From assembly GCF_002715865.1 (NCBI RefSeq), contig NZ_CP017696.1:682001-746000 (forward strand): a DNA stretch of 64,000 nucleotides, given 5' to 3'. Below, in pieces: positions 18,518-27,788 of the stretch. Within the stretch, counting starts at the first letter, position 1. Every line of letters begins with the position of its first letter. A program made the position numbers and the translations under genes. The stretch is from Bifidobacterium asteroides DSM 20089. Its GTDB lineage: Bacteria > Actinomycetota > Actinomycetes > Actinomycetales > Bifidobacteriaceae. A model generated the notes under the pieces. It did no database searches and was not told the DNA's origin. It saw nothing but the letters and a program-made list of their open reading frames with translations.

Positions 18518-19804
18518 GTGACCACGGATCCTCAGACGCAGCTGCTTTCAGAGCCCGCCCAGGGTGTGCCGTCGGTCATCGATGATATGGCCGGATACCG
18601 CCGGGCCTGCCGGATGCTCTCCCGGGGGAGCGGTGCGTTGGCCGCGGATGCTGAACGGGCCTCCGGCTTCCGCTATGGCCACGATGACTACCTGGTGCAG
18701 TTCAAGCGCCAGGGGTCGGGGATATTTCTGCTGGACCCACCTGCTCTGATGCAGGCGGGCTGTGACTGGTCTGAATTCAATAAGGCTGTTGATGGGGCCC
18801 AATGGATCATTCACGACTCCCCTCAGGATTTGCCGGGCTTCTATGCGCTGGGCATGAGGCCCTCATCGCTCTTCGACACCGAGTTGGCGGCCAGGATGCT
18901 CAACCTGGGTCATTATGGTCTGTCTGCAGTGACCGCGCACTACCTGGGGCTGACGTTGGCCAAGGAACACTCTGCCGCAGACTGGTCATATCGTCCACTG
19001 CCGCGCGATTGGCGCAATTACGCCGCCTTGGACGTGGAACTGTTGAATCAGTTACGAACTCGCGAACTGGAGGACCTGCGCCGTCACGGCAAGGATGAGT
19101 GGGCCAGGCAGGAATTCGCCTGGCTGCTGGGGCAGGGCAAAGTTCCCAAGCCGAAGCCCGAGCAGCCCTGGCGGCATATCTCGCACATCAACGCCCTGCA
19201 CAACGACCGCCGAGGCCTGGCCGTGGCCCGTTCCCTGTGGACCACCCGAAACCGGCTGGCCCGACGCTACGACATCGCTCCGACGCTCCTCCTGCCCGAC
19301 AAGGCCATCATCGAGGCCGGCAGGCTCAAGCCGCATAACAACGCCCAATTCCGGGCCATCCGGTCCTTGAACGAGCGGGTCAGGATCCACACCGGCGGCG
19401 AGCAGGACCGGATGTTTGAGCGCTATGCCCCCATCCAGCGCCGGGTTAGGCCCTCGGTCTGGAAACAGGCCATTCTGGAAGCGCTGAGTCTGCCCACCGA
19501 AAAGCTGCCGGTGCCTCCCAAGCCTCGGTGTGAGGAGACCAACGCCCCCAAGTCCATGCAGGTCTGGCGGCACCGCCATCCCGACCGGTTTGCCAGGCTG
19601 GAGGCAGCGCGCAAGGCGGTGACTGAAGTGGGACGCCGGACCAACACCCCTGACGAGATTCTGATCAAGCCCCGCTACCTGCGCAACCTCTGCTGGACTG
19701 ACGAACCGGAACAGCGTGACGTGGCCGACTTCCTGCGTCAGGAGGGCGCCCGCCCCTGGCAGGTTTCGCTCCTGTCAGAGTCCCTGACTCGCGCTATTAT
19801 GTAA
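18518..19804 (+). CDS. RNase D-like 3'-5' exonuclease with HRDC domain
   Basis: A 428-residue protein with an N-terminal DEDD exonuclease fold and a C-terminal HRDC nucleic-acid-binding region. The first acidic motif is in LAADAERASGFRYG, the middle region carries SSLFDTELAARML, and the third motif includes YAALDVELL. The HRDC-like part surrounds ALHNDRRGLAVARSLW. The layout matches actinobacterial RNase D proteins, thought to trim stable RNA 3' ends. The start is GTG 18518. Trigger factor follows within 50 bases, so the two may share a transcript. Confidence 0.85.
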   Translation: MTTDPQTQLLSEPAQGVPSVIDDMAGYRRACRMLSRGSGALAADAERASGFRYGHDDYLVQFKRQGSGIFLLDPPALMQAGCDWSEFNKAVDGAQWIIHDSPQDLPGFYALGMRPSSLFDTELAARMLNLGHYGLSAVTAHYLGLTLAKEHSAADWSYRPLPRDWRNYAALDVELLNQLRTRELEDLRRHGKDEWARQEFAWLLGQGKVPKPKPEQPWRHISHINALHNDRRGLAVARSLWTTRNRLARRYDIAPTLLLPDKAIIEAGRLKPHNNAQFRAIRSLNERVRIHTGGEQDRMFERYAPIQRRVRPSVWKQAILEALSLPTEKLPVPPKPRCEETNAPKSMQVWRHRHPDRFARLEAARKAVTEVGRRTNTPDEILIKPRYLRNLCWTDEPEQRDVADFLRQEGARPWQVSLLSESLTRAIM

Positions 19805-19853
19805 CGGTTGCCTTACTGGCAGATCAAACGGTTTGGATGAATTGGAGCGCAGC

Positions 19854-21230
19854 GTGAAAATCAGCGTCAGAAACCTCGAGCCCACCAAGGTCAGGCTCAC
19901 CATCACCGTCGATCCCGATGAGCTGAACCCCTACCTGGATCAGGCCCGTAAGGAGATCGGCAAGCAGGTGACCATCCCCGGCTTCCGTAAGGGCCATGTG
20001 CCCGGACCCATCATCGATCAGCGCGTGGGCTTTGCCAGCGTGGCGGGCGAGGCCGTCAACGCCGGTGTGCCCGAACTCTACTCCAAGGCTCTGGAGGAGA
20101 AGCAGCTGCACGCCATGGCGCAGCCGCAGATTGATGTAAAAGACATTCCCTCCTCGGCCAAGGACGACACCAAGCTCAAGTTCACCGCCGAGGTCGAGAT
20201 TCGTCCCAAGTTCGAGCTACCCGAGATTGAGGGCATGGAGATTGAGGTCCCCAAGCCCGCCGTCACCGACGAGGACGTGGACAAGCGGCTGGACAACTTG
20301 CGTCAGCGCTTCGGCACCCTGGTCAGCGTGGATCGCCCCGCATCCAAGGGCGACTACGCCAACATCGACCTTGACGCCGTCATCGACGGCGAGTCCGTGG
20401 ACTCCCAGCAGGGAGTCAGCTACGAGCTGGGCTCCAACACCATGCTGGATGGTCTGGATGAGGCCCTGGACGGGCTGTCCGCCGGAGAAGAGACCACCTT
20501 TGAGGGAACCCTGGAGGCCGGCGAGCACCAGGGCGAGAAGGCCCAGATCAAGGTCAAGGTCAACTCGGTCAAGGCCGAGGAGCTGCCCGACCTGGATGAC
20601 GAGTTCGCCAAGGAGGCCTCGGAGTTCGAGACCCTGGAGGAGCTGCGCGAGGACGTACGCAAGCAGTGCCAGGTGGATGCCGAGGGTCGGCAGGCCACTG
20701 ATGCCCGCGATGCCTTCATTGCCAAGCTCCAGGAGGGCTTGGACATCCCGGTGCCCAAGGGTATCAAGCAGTCCATGGTGACCGATCAGCTTAAGAACAC
20801 CGGCAAGGATCCCGACAAGGCCAGCAAGGACGAGAAGACCGAAGCCGAGGAGAGCGTGGAGAAGGAACTACGCGACCAGATGACCCTGGACGCTCTGGCT
20901 GAGAAGCTGGGCATCACGGTCAGCCAGGCCGACGTAACCAACTTCCTGGCCTCCATTGCCCAGCAGTACGGCATGGACCCCAGCGCCTTCATCAACGGCA
21001 TCGTCCGCAATGGCCAGCTGGGTTCGGCTGTGCAGGAGGTCGGCCGCTCCAAGGGCATGCTGGCCGGCATGCGGGCCGTCACCTTCAAGGATCCCGATGG
21101 CCAGGAGGTTGACCTGAGCCGCTTCCTGGGCGAGGATGAGTCCGAGGCCCAGGAGGAGCAGGACGAGAGTGTCCAGGCTGCCTCCGCCGCGGCTGAAGTG
21201 GCTGACCAGCTCTCCCAGGATCAGGAGTAG
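19854..21230 (+). CDS. tig: Trigger factor (ribosome-associated chaperone)
   Basis: Trigger factor binds ribosomal protein L23 at the exit tunnel and shields nascent chains; it also has peptidyl-prolyl isomerase activity. The 458-residue protein has the N-terminal ribosome-binding domain with GFRKGHVPG near residues 42-50 (the family signature GFRxGxxP), a central FKBP domain, and a long helical C-terminal domain ending in an acidic, Gln/Glu/Ala-rich tail. GTG 19854 has GGAG six bases upstream. The tig-clpP1-clpP2-clpX order is common in many bacteria. Confidence 0.95.
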   Translation: MKISVRNLEPTKVRLTITVDPDELNPYLDQARKEIGKQVTIPGFRKGHVPGPIIDQRVGFASVAGEAVNAGVPELYSKALEEKQLHAMAQPQIDVKDIPSSAKDDTKLKFTAEVEIRPKFELPEIEGMEIEVPKPAVTDEDVDKRLDNLRQRFGTLVSVDRPASKGDYANIDLDAVIDGESVDSQQGVSYELGSNTMLDGLDEALDGLSAGEETTFEGTLEAGEHQGEKAQIKVKVNSVKAEELPDLDDEFAKEASEFETLEELREDVRKQCQVDAEGRQATDARDAFIAKLQEGLDIPVPKGIKQSMVTDQLKNTGKDPDKASKDEKTEAEESVEKELRDQMTLDALAEKLGITVSQADVTNFLASIAQQYGMDPSAFINGIVRNGQLGSAVQEVGRSKGMLAGMRAVTFKDPDGQEVDLSRFLGEDESEAQEEQDESVQAASAAAEVADQLSQDQE

Positions 21231-21244
21231 CTTTCAAGGCAAGG

Positions 21245-21290
21245 GACAGGGCCGCATCCAGGCTGTTTCGCAACTGGGTGCGGCCCTGTC
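21245..21290 (+). terminator. Long hairpin between tig and clpP1
   Basis: A 17-bp stem pairs 21245-21261 with 21274-21290 with one G:U pair and a 12-base loop. No T-run follows, so it may be a Rho-type or partial terminator, or an mRNA-stabilising structure at the tig 3' end. Confidence 0.6.
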
Positions 21291-21379
21291 ATAGCGGTTG
21301 CGCAAAGAGCAGAAAGACCGAGGCCGCGTCGATTGCGGGGGCTACTCTCAATACAGATACGTTTATCGAAGGAGACAGG

Positions 21380-21997
21380 GTGAACAACTCATTGGCAACC
21401 AGTCCCGTGATGGAGGAGGGGGAGGCCCCCACGCCGACCGATCCCATCTTCAACCGACTGCTCAAGGACAGGATCATCTGGCTGGGGGACGAGGTCAAGG
21501 ACGCCAACGCCAACGTCATCTGCGCACAGATGCTGATGCTGGCGGCCGAGGATCCCAAGAAGGATATCTGGCTCTATATCAACTCGCCTGGCGGTTCCAT
21601 TACGGCCGGCATGGCCATCTACGACACCATGCAGCTGATCGAGCCCGACGTGGCCACTGTTGCAGTCGGCATGGCGGCTTCAATGGGTCAGTTCCTCCTC
21701 TCCAGCGGGGCCAAGGGCAAGCGTTTCGTCACCTCCCACGCGCGGGTGCTCATGCATCAGCCCTCGGGCGGCGTTGGAGGCACGGCCACTGATGTCAGGA
21801 TCAACGCCGAGCTGATCATGGACATGAAGCGCACACTCTCCCAGTTGACAGCCGAGCAGACCGGCCACACCCTGGAAGAGATCTACCGGGACAACGAATA
21901 CGATCACTGGTTCACGGCCCAGCAGGCCCTGGAGTACGGCTTCGTCGACCGGATCGTGACCACCCACGGCACTATGACCGCGGATCAAGGGAAGTGA
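21380..21997 (+). CDS. clpP1: ATP-dependent Clp protease proteolytic subunit 1
   Basis: A serine peptidase subunit of the Clp barrel that degrades proteins fed by ClpX or ClpC. The catalytic triad is Ser 101 (GMAASMGQ), His 126 (LMHQPSGG) and Asp 174 (NEYDHWF). GTG 21380 follows AAGGAG. The product is 205 residues with a short N-terminal tail that may be trimmed. Actinobacteria typically make mixed ClpP1-ClpP2 rings, and clpP2 starts nine bases after this stop. Confidence 0.95.
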   Translation: MNNSLATSPVMEEGEAPTPTDPIFNRLLKDRIIWLGDEVKDANANVICAQMLMLAAEDPKKDIWLYINSPGGSITAGMAIYDTMQLIEPDVATVAVGMAASMGQFLLSSGAKGKRFVTSHARVLMHQPSGGVGGTATDVRINAELIMDMKRTLSQLTAEQTGHTLEEIYRDNEYDHWFTAQQALEYGFVDRIVTTHGTMTADQGK

Positions 21998-22006
21998 GCA
22001 CTCCAT

Positions 22007-22675
22007 ATGGCATCTGAAGAAGCGCAATTCGTAGCACGGGCCCGTCGACTGGCAGGCCCTCGCGGCCTGGCCGCTGTGCCCACCGACCGCTATGTGCTAC
22101 CGCAGTTCGAGGAGCGCACCCCATACGGCTACAAGCGCCAGGACCCCTACACCAGGCTCTTCGACGACAGGATCATCTTCATGGGCGTCCAGGTGGATGA
22201 CACTTCATCGGACGACATCATGGCCCAGCTCCTGGTTCTGGAGAGCCAGGATCCCAACCGCGACGTGATCATCTACATCAACTCGCCGGGGGGATCCATG
22301 ACGGCCATGACCGCCATCTATGACACCATGCAGTACATCAAGCCCGATGTACAGACTGTCTGCCTGGGCCAGGCCGCCTCGGCCGCTGCAGTTCTCCTGG
22401 CGGCCGGCACCAAGGGCAAGCGTCTGATCCTGCCCAACGCCCGTGTACTGATTCACCAGCCGGCCATGGAGCAGGACTTCGGCAAGGCCACCGAGATCGA
22501 AATCCAGGCCAAGGAGATGCTGCGCATGCGCACCTGGCTGGAGGAGACACTGGCCAAGCACACCGGTCAGGATGTGGAGAAGATCCGCAAGGACATCGAG
22601 GTGGACACCATTCTGACCGCCCAGCAGGCAAAGGACTACGGGATGGTGGACGAGGTCCTGGAGCACCGCAACTAG
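22007..22675 (+). CDS. clpP2: ATP-dependent Clp protease proteolytic subunit 2
   Basis: Second Clp peptidase subunit, 222 residues, expected to pair with ClpP1. The triad is Ser 125 (GQAASAAAV), His 150 (LIHQPAM) and Asp 200 (IEVDTILTA). An N-terminal extension of about 30 residues precedes the core and may be a propeptide. The nine-base gap to clpP1 indicates one transcript. A terminator-like structure follows before clpX. Confidence 0.95.
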   Translation: MASEEAQFVARARRLAGPRGLAAVPTDRYVLPQFEERTPYGYKRQDPYTRLFDDRIIFMGVQVDDTSSDDIMAQLLVLESQDPNRDVIIYINSPGGSMTAMTAIYDTMQYIKPDVQTVCLGQAASAAAVLLAAGTKGKRLILPNARVLIHQPAMEQDFGKATEIEIQAKEMLRMRTWLEETLAKHTGQDVEKIRKDIEVDTILTAQQAKDYGMVDEVLEHRN

Positions 22676-22701
22676 CTCCGGTGACTACGCGCATGATTGA
22701 T

Positions 22702-22750
22702 CGTCCGGATGGCGGCGGGCCCCTGGGACCCACGGCCTCCGGACGTTTTT
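22702..22750 (+). terminator. Terminator after clpP2
   Basis: CGTCCGGA (22702-22709) pairs with TCCGGACG (22738-22745), enclosing a further GC-rich fold, and TTTTT follows. The clpX promoter starts inside the T-run. Confidence 0.7.
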
Positions 22751-22777
22751 GGCATCATGGACGATGCCAGTTAGAAT
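22749..22777 (+). promoter_or_regulatory. clpX promoter
   Basis: TTGGCA (22749-22754) and TAGAAT (22772-22777) are separated by 17 bases. Transcription would begin near 22784, giving a leader of under 40 bases. The promoter begins where the upstream terminator ends, so clpX can be expressed independently of clpP1-clpP2. Confidence 0.65.
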
Positions 22778-22820
22778 TTGATTTCGGCGATTCTTGCGGA
22801 TTCTCCGGGAAGGGAGAGCC

Positions 22821-24134
22821 ATGGGCCGTGTGGTCAGCTACAATGACGGACTGAATCGCTGCGAGTTCTGCGGCAAGGATGAGCACCAGGTGCGCCGCCT
22901 GGTCAAGGGTCCTTCCTGCGCCATCTGCGACGAATGCATACGTCTATGCGCCCAGATCATTCAGGAGGACATGGCCAAGGACGCTGCCGACCAGCGGGTG
23001 ACCCTGCCTGCGCCCTCAAAGATATTCGCCTATCTGAACCGGTATGTCATCGGCCAGGAGGCCGCCAAGCGCACGTTGTCGGTGGCGGTCTACAACCACT
23101 ACAAGCGCGTCAACATGGATCTGGGCGACCGTGGGCGTGCTGCAGACACTGCGATTGAACGCAAGGATGCGGCCCCACGCGTCCAGGTGGACAAGTCCAA
23201 CATCCTGCTTATGGGCCCCACCGGCGTGGGCAAGACCTACCTGGCGCGGACACTGGCCACCATCATGAACGTTCCCTTCGTCATTGTGGATGCCACCAGC
23301 CTGACCGAGGCGGGGTATGTAGGCGAGGACGTGGAATCCGTCCTGCAGGGGCTGCTCCAGGCTGCCGACGGCAACATGGACCTGGCCCAGCGGGGGATTA
23401 TCTACATTGACGAGATCGACAAGATAGCCAGAAAATCGGGGGAGAACACCTCCATCACCCGGGACGTGTCCGGCGAGGGAGTCCAGCAGGCATTACTCAA
23501 GATCATTGAGGGCACCCAGGCCCGCGTGCCGGTACAGGGTTCGCGGCGGCACGGTGATGTCCGCACGGTCGTCATGGACACGTCCAATATCCTCTTCATC
23601 TGTGGCGGCGCCTTCGTCGGCCTTGAGGAGATTGTCCGCCGGCGGCTGGGCCTGCGTGAGAGCGGATTCTCGGCTACTCAGGGGACTGACAGGGTGCCCG
23701 ACGACCGGGTCATGAGCCAGGTCAGGGCCGAGGATCTGGAACAGTTTGGCCTGCTTCCCGAGTTTGTGGGGCGATTGCCGGTCATCTCCACCTTGGAGCC
23801 GCTGGGTGCCGATGAGCTGCGGAGGGTGCTGACCGAACCGGACAATGCCCTGGTCGACCAGTACCGGCGCATGTTCCTGGATGACGGGGCTGATCTGGTC
23901 TTCACGGATGCCGCCCTGGATCGGGTTGCGGCCGTCGCCCTGGAGCGCAAGGTCGGCGCCCGAGGGTTGCGGGGAATCATCGAGCACACCCTTGAGGCGA
24001 CCATGTTCGAGCTGCCGGACAGGACGGATGTCTCCCGTGTTGTGGTGGATGCCGATGCCGTGGACGGGACAGGATCGCCCCGGTATGAGACCGGGCAGGG
24101 CATGACGGCAGTTGTTGGTCGTCGTTTGGCCTGA
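22821..24134 (+). CDS. clpX: ATP-dependent Clp protease ATP-binding subunit ClpX
   Basis: AAA+ unfoldase that recognises tagged substrates and threads them into ClpP. The N-terminal zinc-binding domain has Cys 14, 17, 36 and 39 (CEFC and CDEC). The AAA+ module shows Walker A GPTGVGKT, Walker B IIYIDEIDK, the pore-loop region with YVGED, and the ClpP-contact loop region just before the C-terminal domain. At 437 residues it is full length. ATG 22821 follows AAGGGAGAG. It has its own promoter after the clpP2 terminator. Confidence 0.96.
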   Translation: MGRVVSYNDGLNRCEFCGKDEHQVRRLVKGPSCAICDECIRLCAQIIQEDMAKDAADQRVTLPAPSKIFAYLNRYVIGQEAAKRTLSVAVYNHYKRVNMDLGDRGRAADTAIERKDAAPRVQVDKSNILLMGPTGVGKTYLARTLATIMNVPFVIVDATSLTEAGYVGEDVESVLQGLLQAADGNMDLAQRGIIYIDEIDKIARKSGENTSITRDVSGEGVQQALLKIIEGTQARVPVQGSRRHGDVRTVVMDTSNILFICGGAFVGLEEIVRRRLGLRESGFSATQGTDRVPDDRVMSQVRAEDLEQFGLLPEFVGRLPVISTLEPLGADELRRVLTEPDNALVDQYRRMFLDDGADLVFTDAALDRVAAVALERKVGARGLRGIIEHTLEATMFELPDRTDVSRVVVDADAVDGTGSPRYETGQGMTAVVGRRLA

Positions 24135-24204
24135 CCCCGCCACGATGTGCGCCGCTGTTGGCCGGGCCCGATAGGATGATCATTGATGCCGGAAGGGAGG
24201 CTCC

Positions 24205-25143
24205 ATGGGTGCTCGTAACGCTGTCGTGGTCACGCACAGTCGGGTCCGGGCAAGCGGCCACCTGGTGGATGAGGTCGAGGAGCAGCTGCGCCGGGACGGA
24301 TTTAGCGTCTCGATTGTCGACAACATTGCCGCCCCGGAATTCGGCAGCCCCAGCCAGAAGGTGGCCGACGACACCGAGATCGTCATCGTCCTGGGCGGCG
24401 ACGGGACCATTCTGCGGGCTGCAGAGCTGGTCAAGGGCACCCAGGTGCCCATCCTGGGGGTCAATCTGGGTCATGTGGGGTTCCTGGCGGAGTTCGAGAG
24501 TTTCCAGATAGGGGAGGCCATCCGTCGGGTGGCCGATCATGACTACTCCATCGACGAGCGCATGGTGGCCCATGTGGACCTGTGGATACCCGGAGCCGAT
24601 CGACCACTGAGCGACTGGGCCCTTAATGACATGACCCTGGAACGATATGATCGGGGCAAGATGATCGAGGTATCGGTCCGAGTGGACGATGTGGAGATGA
24701 GCTCCTTCGGCTGCGACGGCATGATTGTGGCCACCCCGACCGGATCGACGGCCTATGCCTTTTCGGTGGGCGGACCCATCGTCTGGCCGGATGCGCAATC
24801 GCTGCAGATGGTGCCCATAGCCGCCCATGCCCTCTTTGCCCGATCCCTGATCATCGGCCCGAAGTCGCAGTTCACCCTGGACATTCTGGGTGATTCCCAG
24901 TCGGCCGGCTGGATCTGCAATGACGGGCGCCGTCAACGGCCTGTGCCCAAGCGGTCCCGCATTGTGGTGCGGCAGTCCCATGACATCCTGAGGCTGGCCA
25001 GGCTGTCGGGGGTGCCCTTCACCAGACGGCTTGTCTCCAAGTTCGACCTGCCGGTGGTCGGCTGGAGGGAGCAGCACCGTCCTTCGGCGGCTGCGAATGG
25101 ACAGGACCAGGGGGAGTCGCAGGAGTCGAACAAGGAGCACTGA
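24205..25143 (+). CDS. nadK: NAD kinase
   Basis: Phosphorylates NAD+ to NADP+. The 312-residue product shows the family's GGDGT motif in VLGGDGTILRAAE, the downstream LNDMTLER segment, and the glycine-rich TPTGSTAYAFSVGGPI strand. The C-terminus is charged and variable. ATG 24205 has an excellent ribosome site (GGAAGGGAGG). The stop overlaps the recN start by one base (TGATG), a conserved arrangement in Actinobacteria. Confidence 0.95.
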   Translation: MGARNAVVVTHSRVRASGHLVDEVEEQLRRDGFSVSIVDNIAAPEFGSPSQKVADDTEIVIVLGGDGTILRAAELVKGTQVPILGVNLGHVGFLAEFESFQIGEAIRRVADHDYSIDERMVAHVDLWIPGADRPLSDWALNDMTLERYDRGKMIEVSVRVDDVEMSSFGCDGMIVATPTGSTAYAFSVGGPIVWPDAQSLQMVPIAAHALFARSLIIGPKSQFTLDILGDSQSAGWICNDGRRQRPVPKRSRIVVRQSHDILRLARLSGVPFTRRLVSKFDLPVVGWREQHRPSAAANGQDQGESQESNKEH

Positions 25144-26912
25144 TGCTGGAAGAGCTGGAAGTACGAGACCTGGGTCCCATCCATCATGCCCTCCTGCGAC
25201 CTGCTGCTGGCATGACGGCCATCACCGGGGAGACCGGGGCTGGCAAGTCCATGCTGCTCAACGCCATCAGGCTGATCTCGGGATCCGTTGCCCGACCGCA
25301 ACTGGTGTCGCCTGGAGCACGCGAGTCGTGGGTTCAGGGGATTTTCGATGCTGGAGCGGCAGGAGACGAGAATCCAGTGATTGCTGCCGTAACCGAGGCT
25401 GGCCTGCCCTTGGAGGATGAGGGGCAGATCTTCCTGGCTCGAACCATGCCGGTCAAGGGGCGTTCCCGTGCTGCTCTGAACGGCAGGACGGCCCCTCGTG
25501 GCCTGTTGGAGGAGGTGGCTGGGATGATGGTCACTGTCCATGGTCAGGCGGATCAGATGCGTATGGCCAGCCCGGCCCGGCAGCGCGAATTTTTGGATGC
25601 CTATGCGGGCGACGGCCCGCAGCTGGAGGCTTTTTCCAAGGCCTTCAGGCAGTACCGACAGGCTCAGGACCATCTGGAGGAGCTGCGTAACCAGCAGTCC
25701 GGCGCTATGGCCCAAGCTGATTATCTTCGTGAATCCATTGCCCGGATTGACCGCGTTGACCCTCATTCCGGCGAGGATCGTGAACTCAAGGCCCAGCGGG
25801 ACCGGATTGAGCATGCTGCCCAGATCAGTCAGGGAGTCATGTCTGCGCTGTCCGCCTTGGACTCCGGCCAAATCGACCCTGATGCTGACGCACCATCGGC
25901 CACGGCACTGGTCGAACGTGCCATTGCCGCTTTGGAAGGCATCGGTGTGGAGGGGGTCTTTCAGGAGTCGGCCCAGCGGCTGCGGTCGCTGAATGCTGAT
26001 CTGTCTGATCTGGTCTTCACCCTGAGTAGCCAATTGGATGACGAAGGCCAGGAGGGCGATCTGGACAAGATCAACGCCCGCATCCACGATCTGGATGAGC
26101 TGACCCGACGCTGGGGACCGGATATCGACGACGTTCTGGCCTGGCGCAAGAAGGTTGCGTTTGAGCTTGAAGACATGGATGCCTCACCCGAGAAGCTGGA
26201 GGAGCTCCAAGGACAGGTTGAGCAGCTTCACGGAAGCGCCTTGAAAGCGGCACGGACTCTGTCTGCGTCTCGAGCCAAGGCTGCACGAAGACTGAGCGAT
26301 CTTGTTGACGGCGAATTGCACTCTCTGGCCATGTCGGGCGCCGGGCTGGAGATCCGCGTCAGGCCACGCCAGGACCAGGAGATGGACGGGCATGGTCTGG
26401 ACCAGGTTGACTTTCTCTTCAGACCATATCCAGGTTCTGACCTGCTGCCCATGGGTAAGAGCGCCTCGGGCGGCGAACTCAGCCGGCTCATGCTGGCCCT
26501 GGAACTGGTGGCCGCCGAAGGCCGGACCTCGTCGGGGCATGACGGGTCTGGCCATGGGCATGCTGGCCTTGAGTCCCAGGTTGGCGGCCCAACGATGACC
26601 TTCATCTTCGACGAGGTGGATGCTGGTGTCGGCGGTCGTGCTGCCGTGGAGCTGGGTCGTCGTCTGGCACGGCTGTCCGTCACCGCCCAGGTTATTGTGG
26701 TCACCCACCTGCCGCAGGTGGCTTCCTGGGCCGACCGACAGTTCGTCGTGGCCAAAGGACGTGAAGGTGGCGATGCTGTAGAGACCCTGGTCCGCCAGGT
26801 AGAGGGCGAAGACAGAGAGCGGGAGATCGCCCGGATGCTGGCTGGCAGCGAGTCCACGACCTCCCTGAAGCATGCCCGAGAGCTTCTGTCCTCCAGCAGA
26901 CTCCAGGCCTGA
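25143..26912 (+). CDS. recN: DNA repair protein RecN
   Basis: An SMC-like ATPase that acts early in repair of double-strand breaks. Walker A GETGAGKS is at residues 29-36. The long middle part is helical with coiled-coil character. The C-terminal half holds the ABC signature SASGGELSRLML, Walker B FIFDEVDAGVGG and the switch region VVTHLPQVA. A His/Gly-rich insert (SGHDGSGHGHAG) between signature and Walker B looks specific to this lineage. It starts on the last base of nadK and is translationally coupled. Confidence 0.95.
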   Translation: MLEELEVRDLGPIHHALLRPAAGMTAITGETGAGKSMLLNAIRLISGSVARPQLVSPGARESWVQGIFDAGAAGDENPVIAAVTEAGLPLEDEGQIFLARTMPVKGRSRAALNGRTAPRGLLEEVAGMMVTVHGQADQMRMASPARQREFLDAYAGDGPQLEAFSKAFRQYRQAQDHLEELRNQQSGAMAQADYLRESIARIDRVDPHSGEDRELKAQRDRIEHAAQISQGVMSALSALDSGQIDPDADAPSATALVERAIAALEGIGVEGVFQESAQRLRSLNADLSDLVFTLSSQLDDEGQEGDLDKINARIHDLDELTRRWGPDIDDVLAWRKKVAFELEDMDASPEKLEELQGQVEQLHGSALKAARTLSASRAKAARRLSDLVDGELHSLAMSGAGLEIRVRPRQDQEMDGHGLDQVDFLFRPYPGSDLLPMGKSASGGELSRLMLALELVAAEGRTSSGHDGSGHGHAGLESQVGGPTMTFIFDEVDAGVGGRAAVELGRRLARLSVTAQVIVVTHLPQVASWADRQFVVAKGREGGDAVETLVRQVEGEDREREIARMLAGSESTTSLKHARELLSSSRLQA

Positions 26913-27376
26913 TGGGTCTGGTTGTCGCCTCAACTTTGCCATGTTCAGGTCCGTTGATTCAGCAAATCCGACAAGTTTTGACGACTTTGTTGCTGGCGAC
27001 TCTGCTGCCTTTTGTGGCTGTGCCGCCGCGTGCTCGACATCAGCCATTCTGTTCCTTTTTATTTCTGATGCTTTGACCAGTAGGTATCCGGCTGTTGATG
27101 GACCTGTGATAACACCCATACGGGATTTTCGTAAAAGACACCGCATCCGTCCTCGGCATGAGCGATGCGGCGACGACCTGGTCCCACATGGATTCTGTCC
27201 GAAGTCGTGATCGGCTGGGATTTCAGCACTATTAAGTCGTATCTATTGATTCCTGAACCCCGTCCTTAGAAGATCAGGGTCGGAGGTTGTCTCCATGATT
27301 GAACTGTTATAGTGTATACATGAACACCAGCACAGCTCAGCCAGGGTCGTGCCGACAATCAATGAAAGGGGCTTGG
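26913..27376. other. Intergenic region between recN and the GntR gene
   Basis: This 464-base gap has lower GC and no convincing gene. A 112-codon frame at 26872-27210 overlaps the recN end and lacks recognisable motifs. An imperfect hairpin (CCGCATC with GATGCGG, about 27142-27171) is visible but has no T-run. The right end holds a TATAGT box and a palindrome before the regulator gene. Confidence 0.5.
27308..27320. promoter_or_regulatory. Candidate promoter/operator of the GntR-ABC unit
   Basis: TATAGT (27308-27313) is directly followed by a perfect palindrome TGTATACA (27313-27320); the wider AGTGTATACATG is close to a 12-base inverted repeat. Overlap with a -10 box suits autoregulation by the YtrA-type repressor encoded next. 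The -35 match (TTGTCT, 15-base spacing) is weak. Confidence 0.4.
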
Positions 27377-27784
27377 ATGAAGCTGATCATCTCATCCCTG
27401 TCCGGACAGCCGATTTATCGGCAGATCGAGGACCAGATACGTTCGGCCATCCTGACCGGAGACCTGAAAGCGGGGGAGGGACTGCCTTCCCTGCGACATC
27501 TCTCGCAGGAGCTCAGGGTGTCCGTGCTGACCGTGACCCGCGCCTATACCGAACTCGCTCAAGAGGGCTTGGTGGAGAACATCCAAGGCAAGGGGACCTT
27601 CGTGGCCGACAGCGGCGACCAGGTCATGCGGCAGCATTTGGAGGACCGCGTGCAGTCCCTGCTGGGGGAGGCGGTCGATACGGCTCGTCGGGCCGGCATG
27701 GAGCCGGACCGGATTCGCGGCCTGCTCGACGGCCTGCTTGGCAACAGGGGTTCTGCACCCGCGTCCAAAGAAGGAAAGGAATAG
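27377..27784 (+). CDS. GntR-family regulator, YtrA subfamily
   Basis: A short regulator of 135 residues: an N-terminal winged helix (PIYRQIEDQI, SLRHLSQELRVSVLTVTRAYTEL, IQGKGTFV) and only a short C-terminal helical tail. That length is typical of the YtrA subfamily, which controls adjacent ABC exporters. ATG 27377 has AAAGGGG upstream; ATG 27362 is an alternative. The ABC ATPase gene starts four bases after its stop codon. Confidence 0.88.
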   Translation: MKLIISSLSGQPIYRQIEDQIRSAILTGDLKAGEGLPSLRHLSQELRVSVLTVTRAYTELAQEGLVENIQGKGTFVADSGDQVMRQHLEDRVQSLLGEAVDTARRAGMEPDRIRGLLDGLLGNRGSAPASKEGKE

Positions 27785-27788
27785 CAGC

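Noticed and set aside
21291-21380. ClgR-type operator before clpP1 (TTGCGCAA at 21298-21305)
   Set aside because: The 8-base palindrome does not fit the spaced CGC/GCG pattern that I associate with ClgR sites, so it was not called.
26872-27210. A 112-codon frame after recN
   Set aside because: It overlaps the recN end and has no ribosome site, motif or codon pattern like the neighbours.
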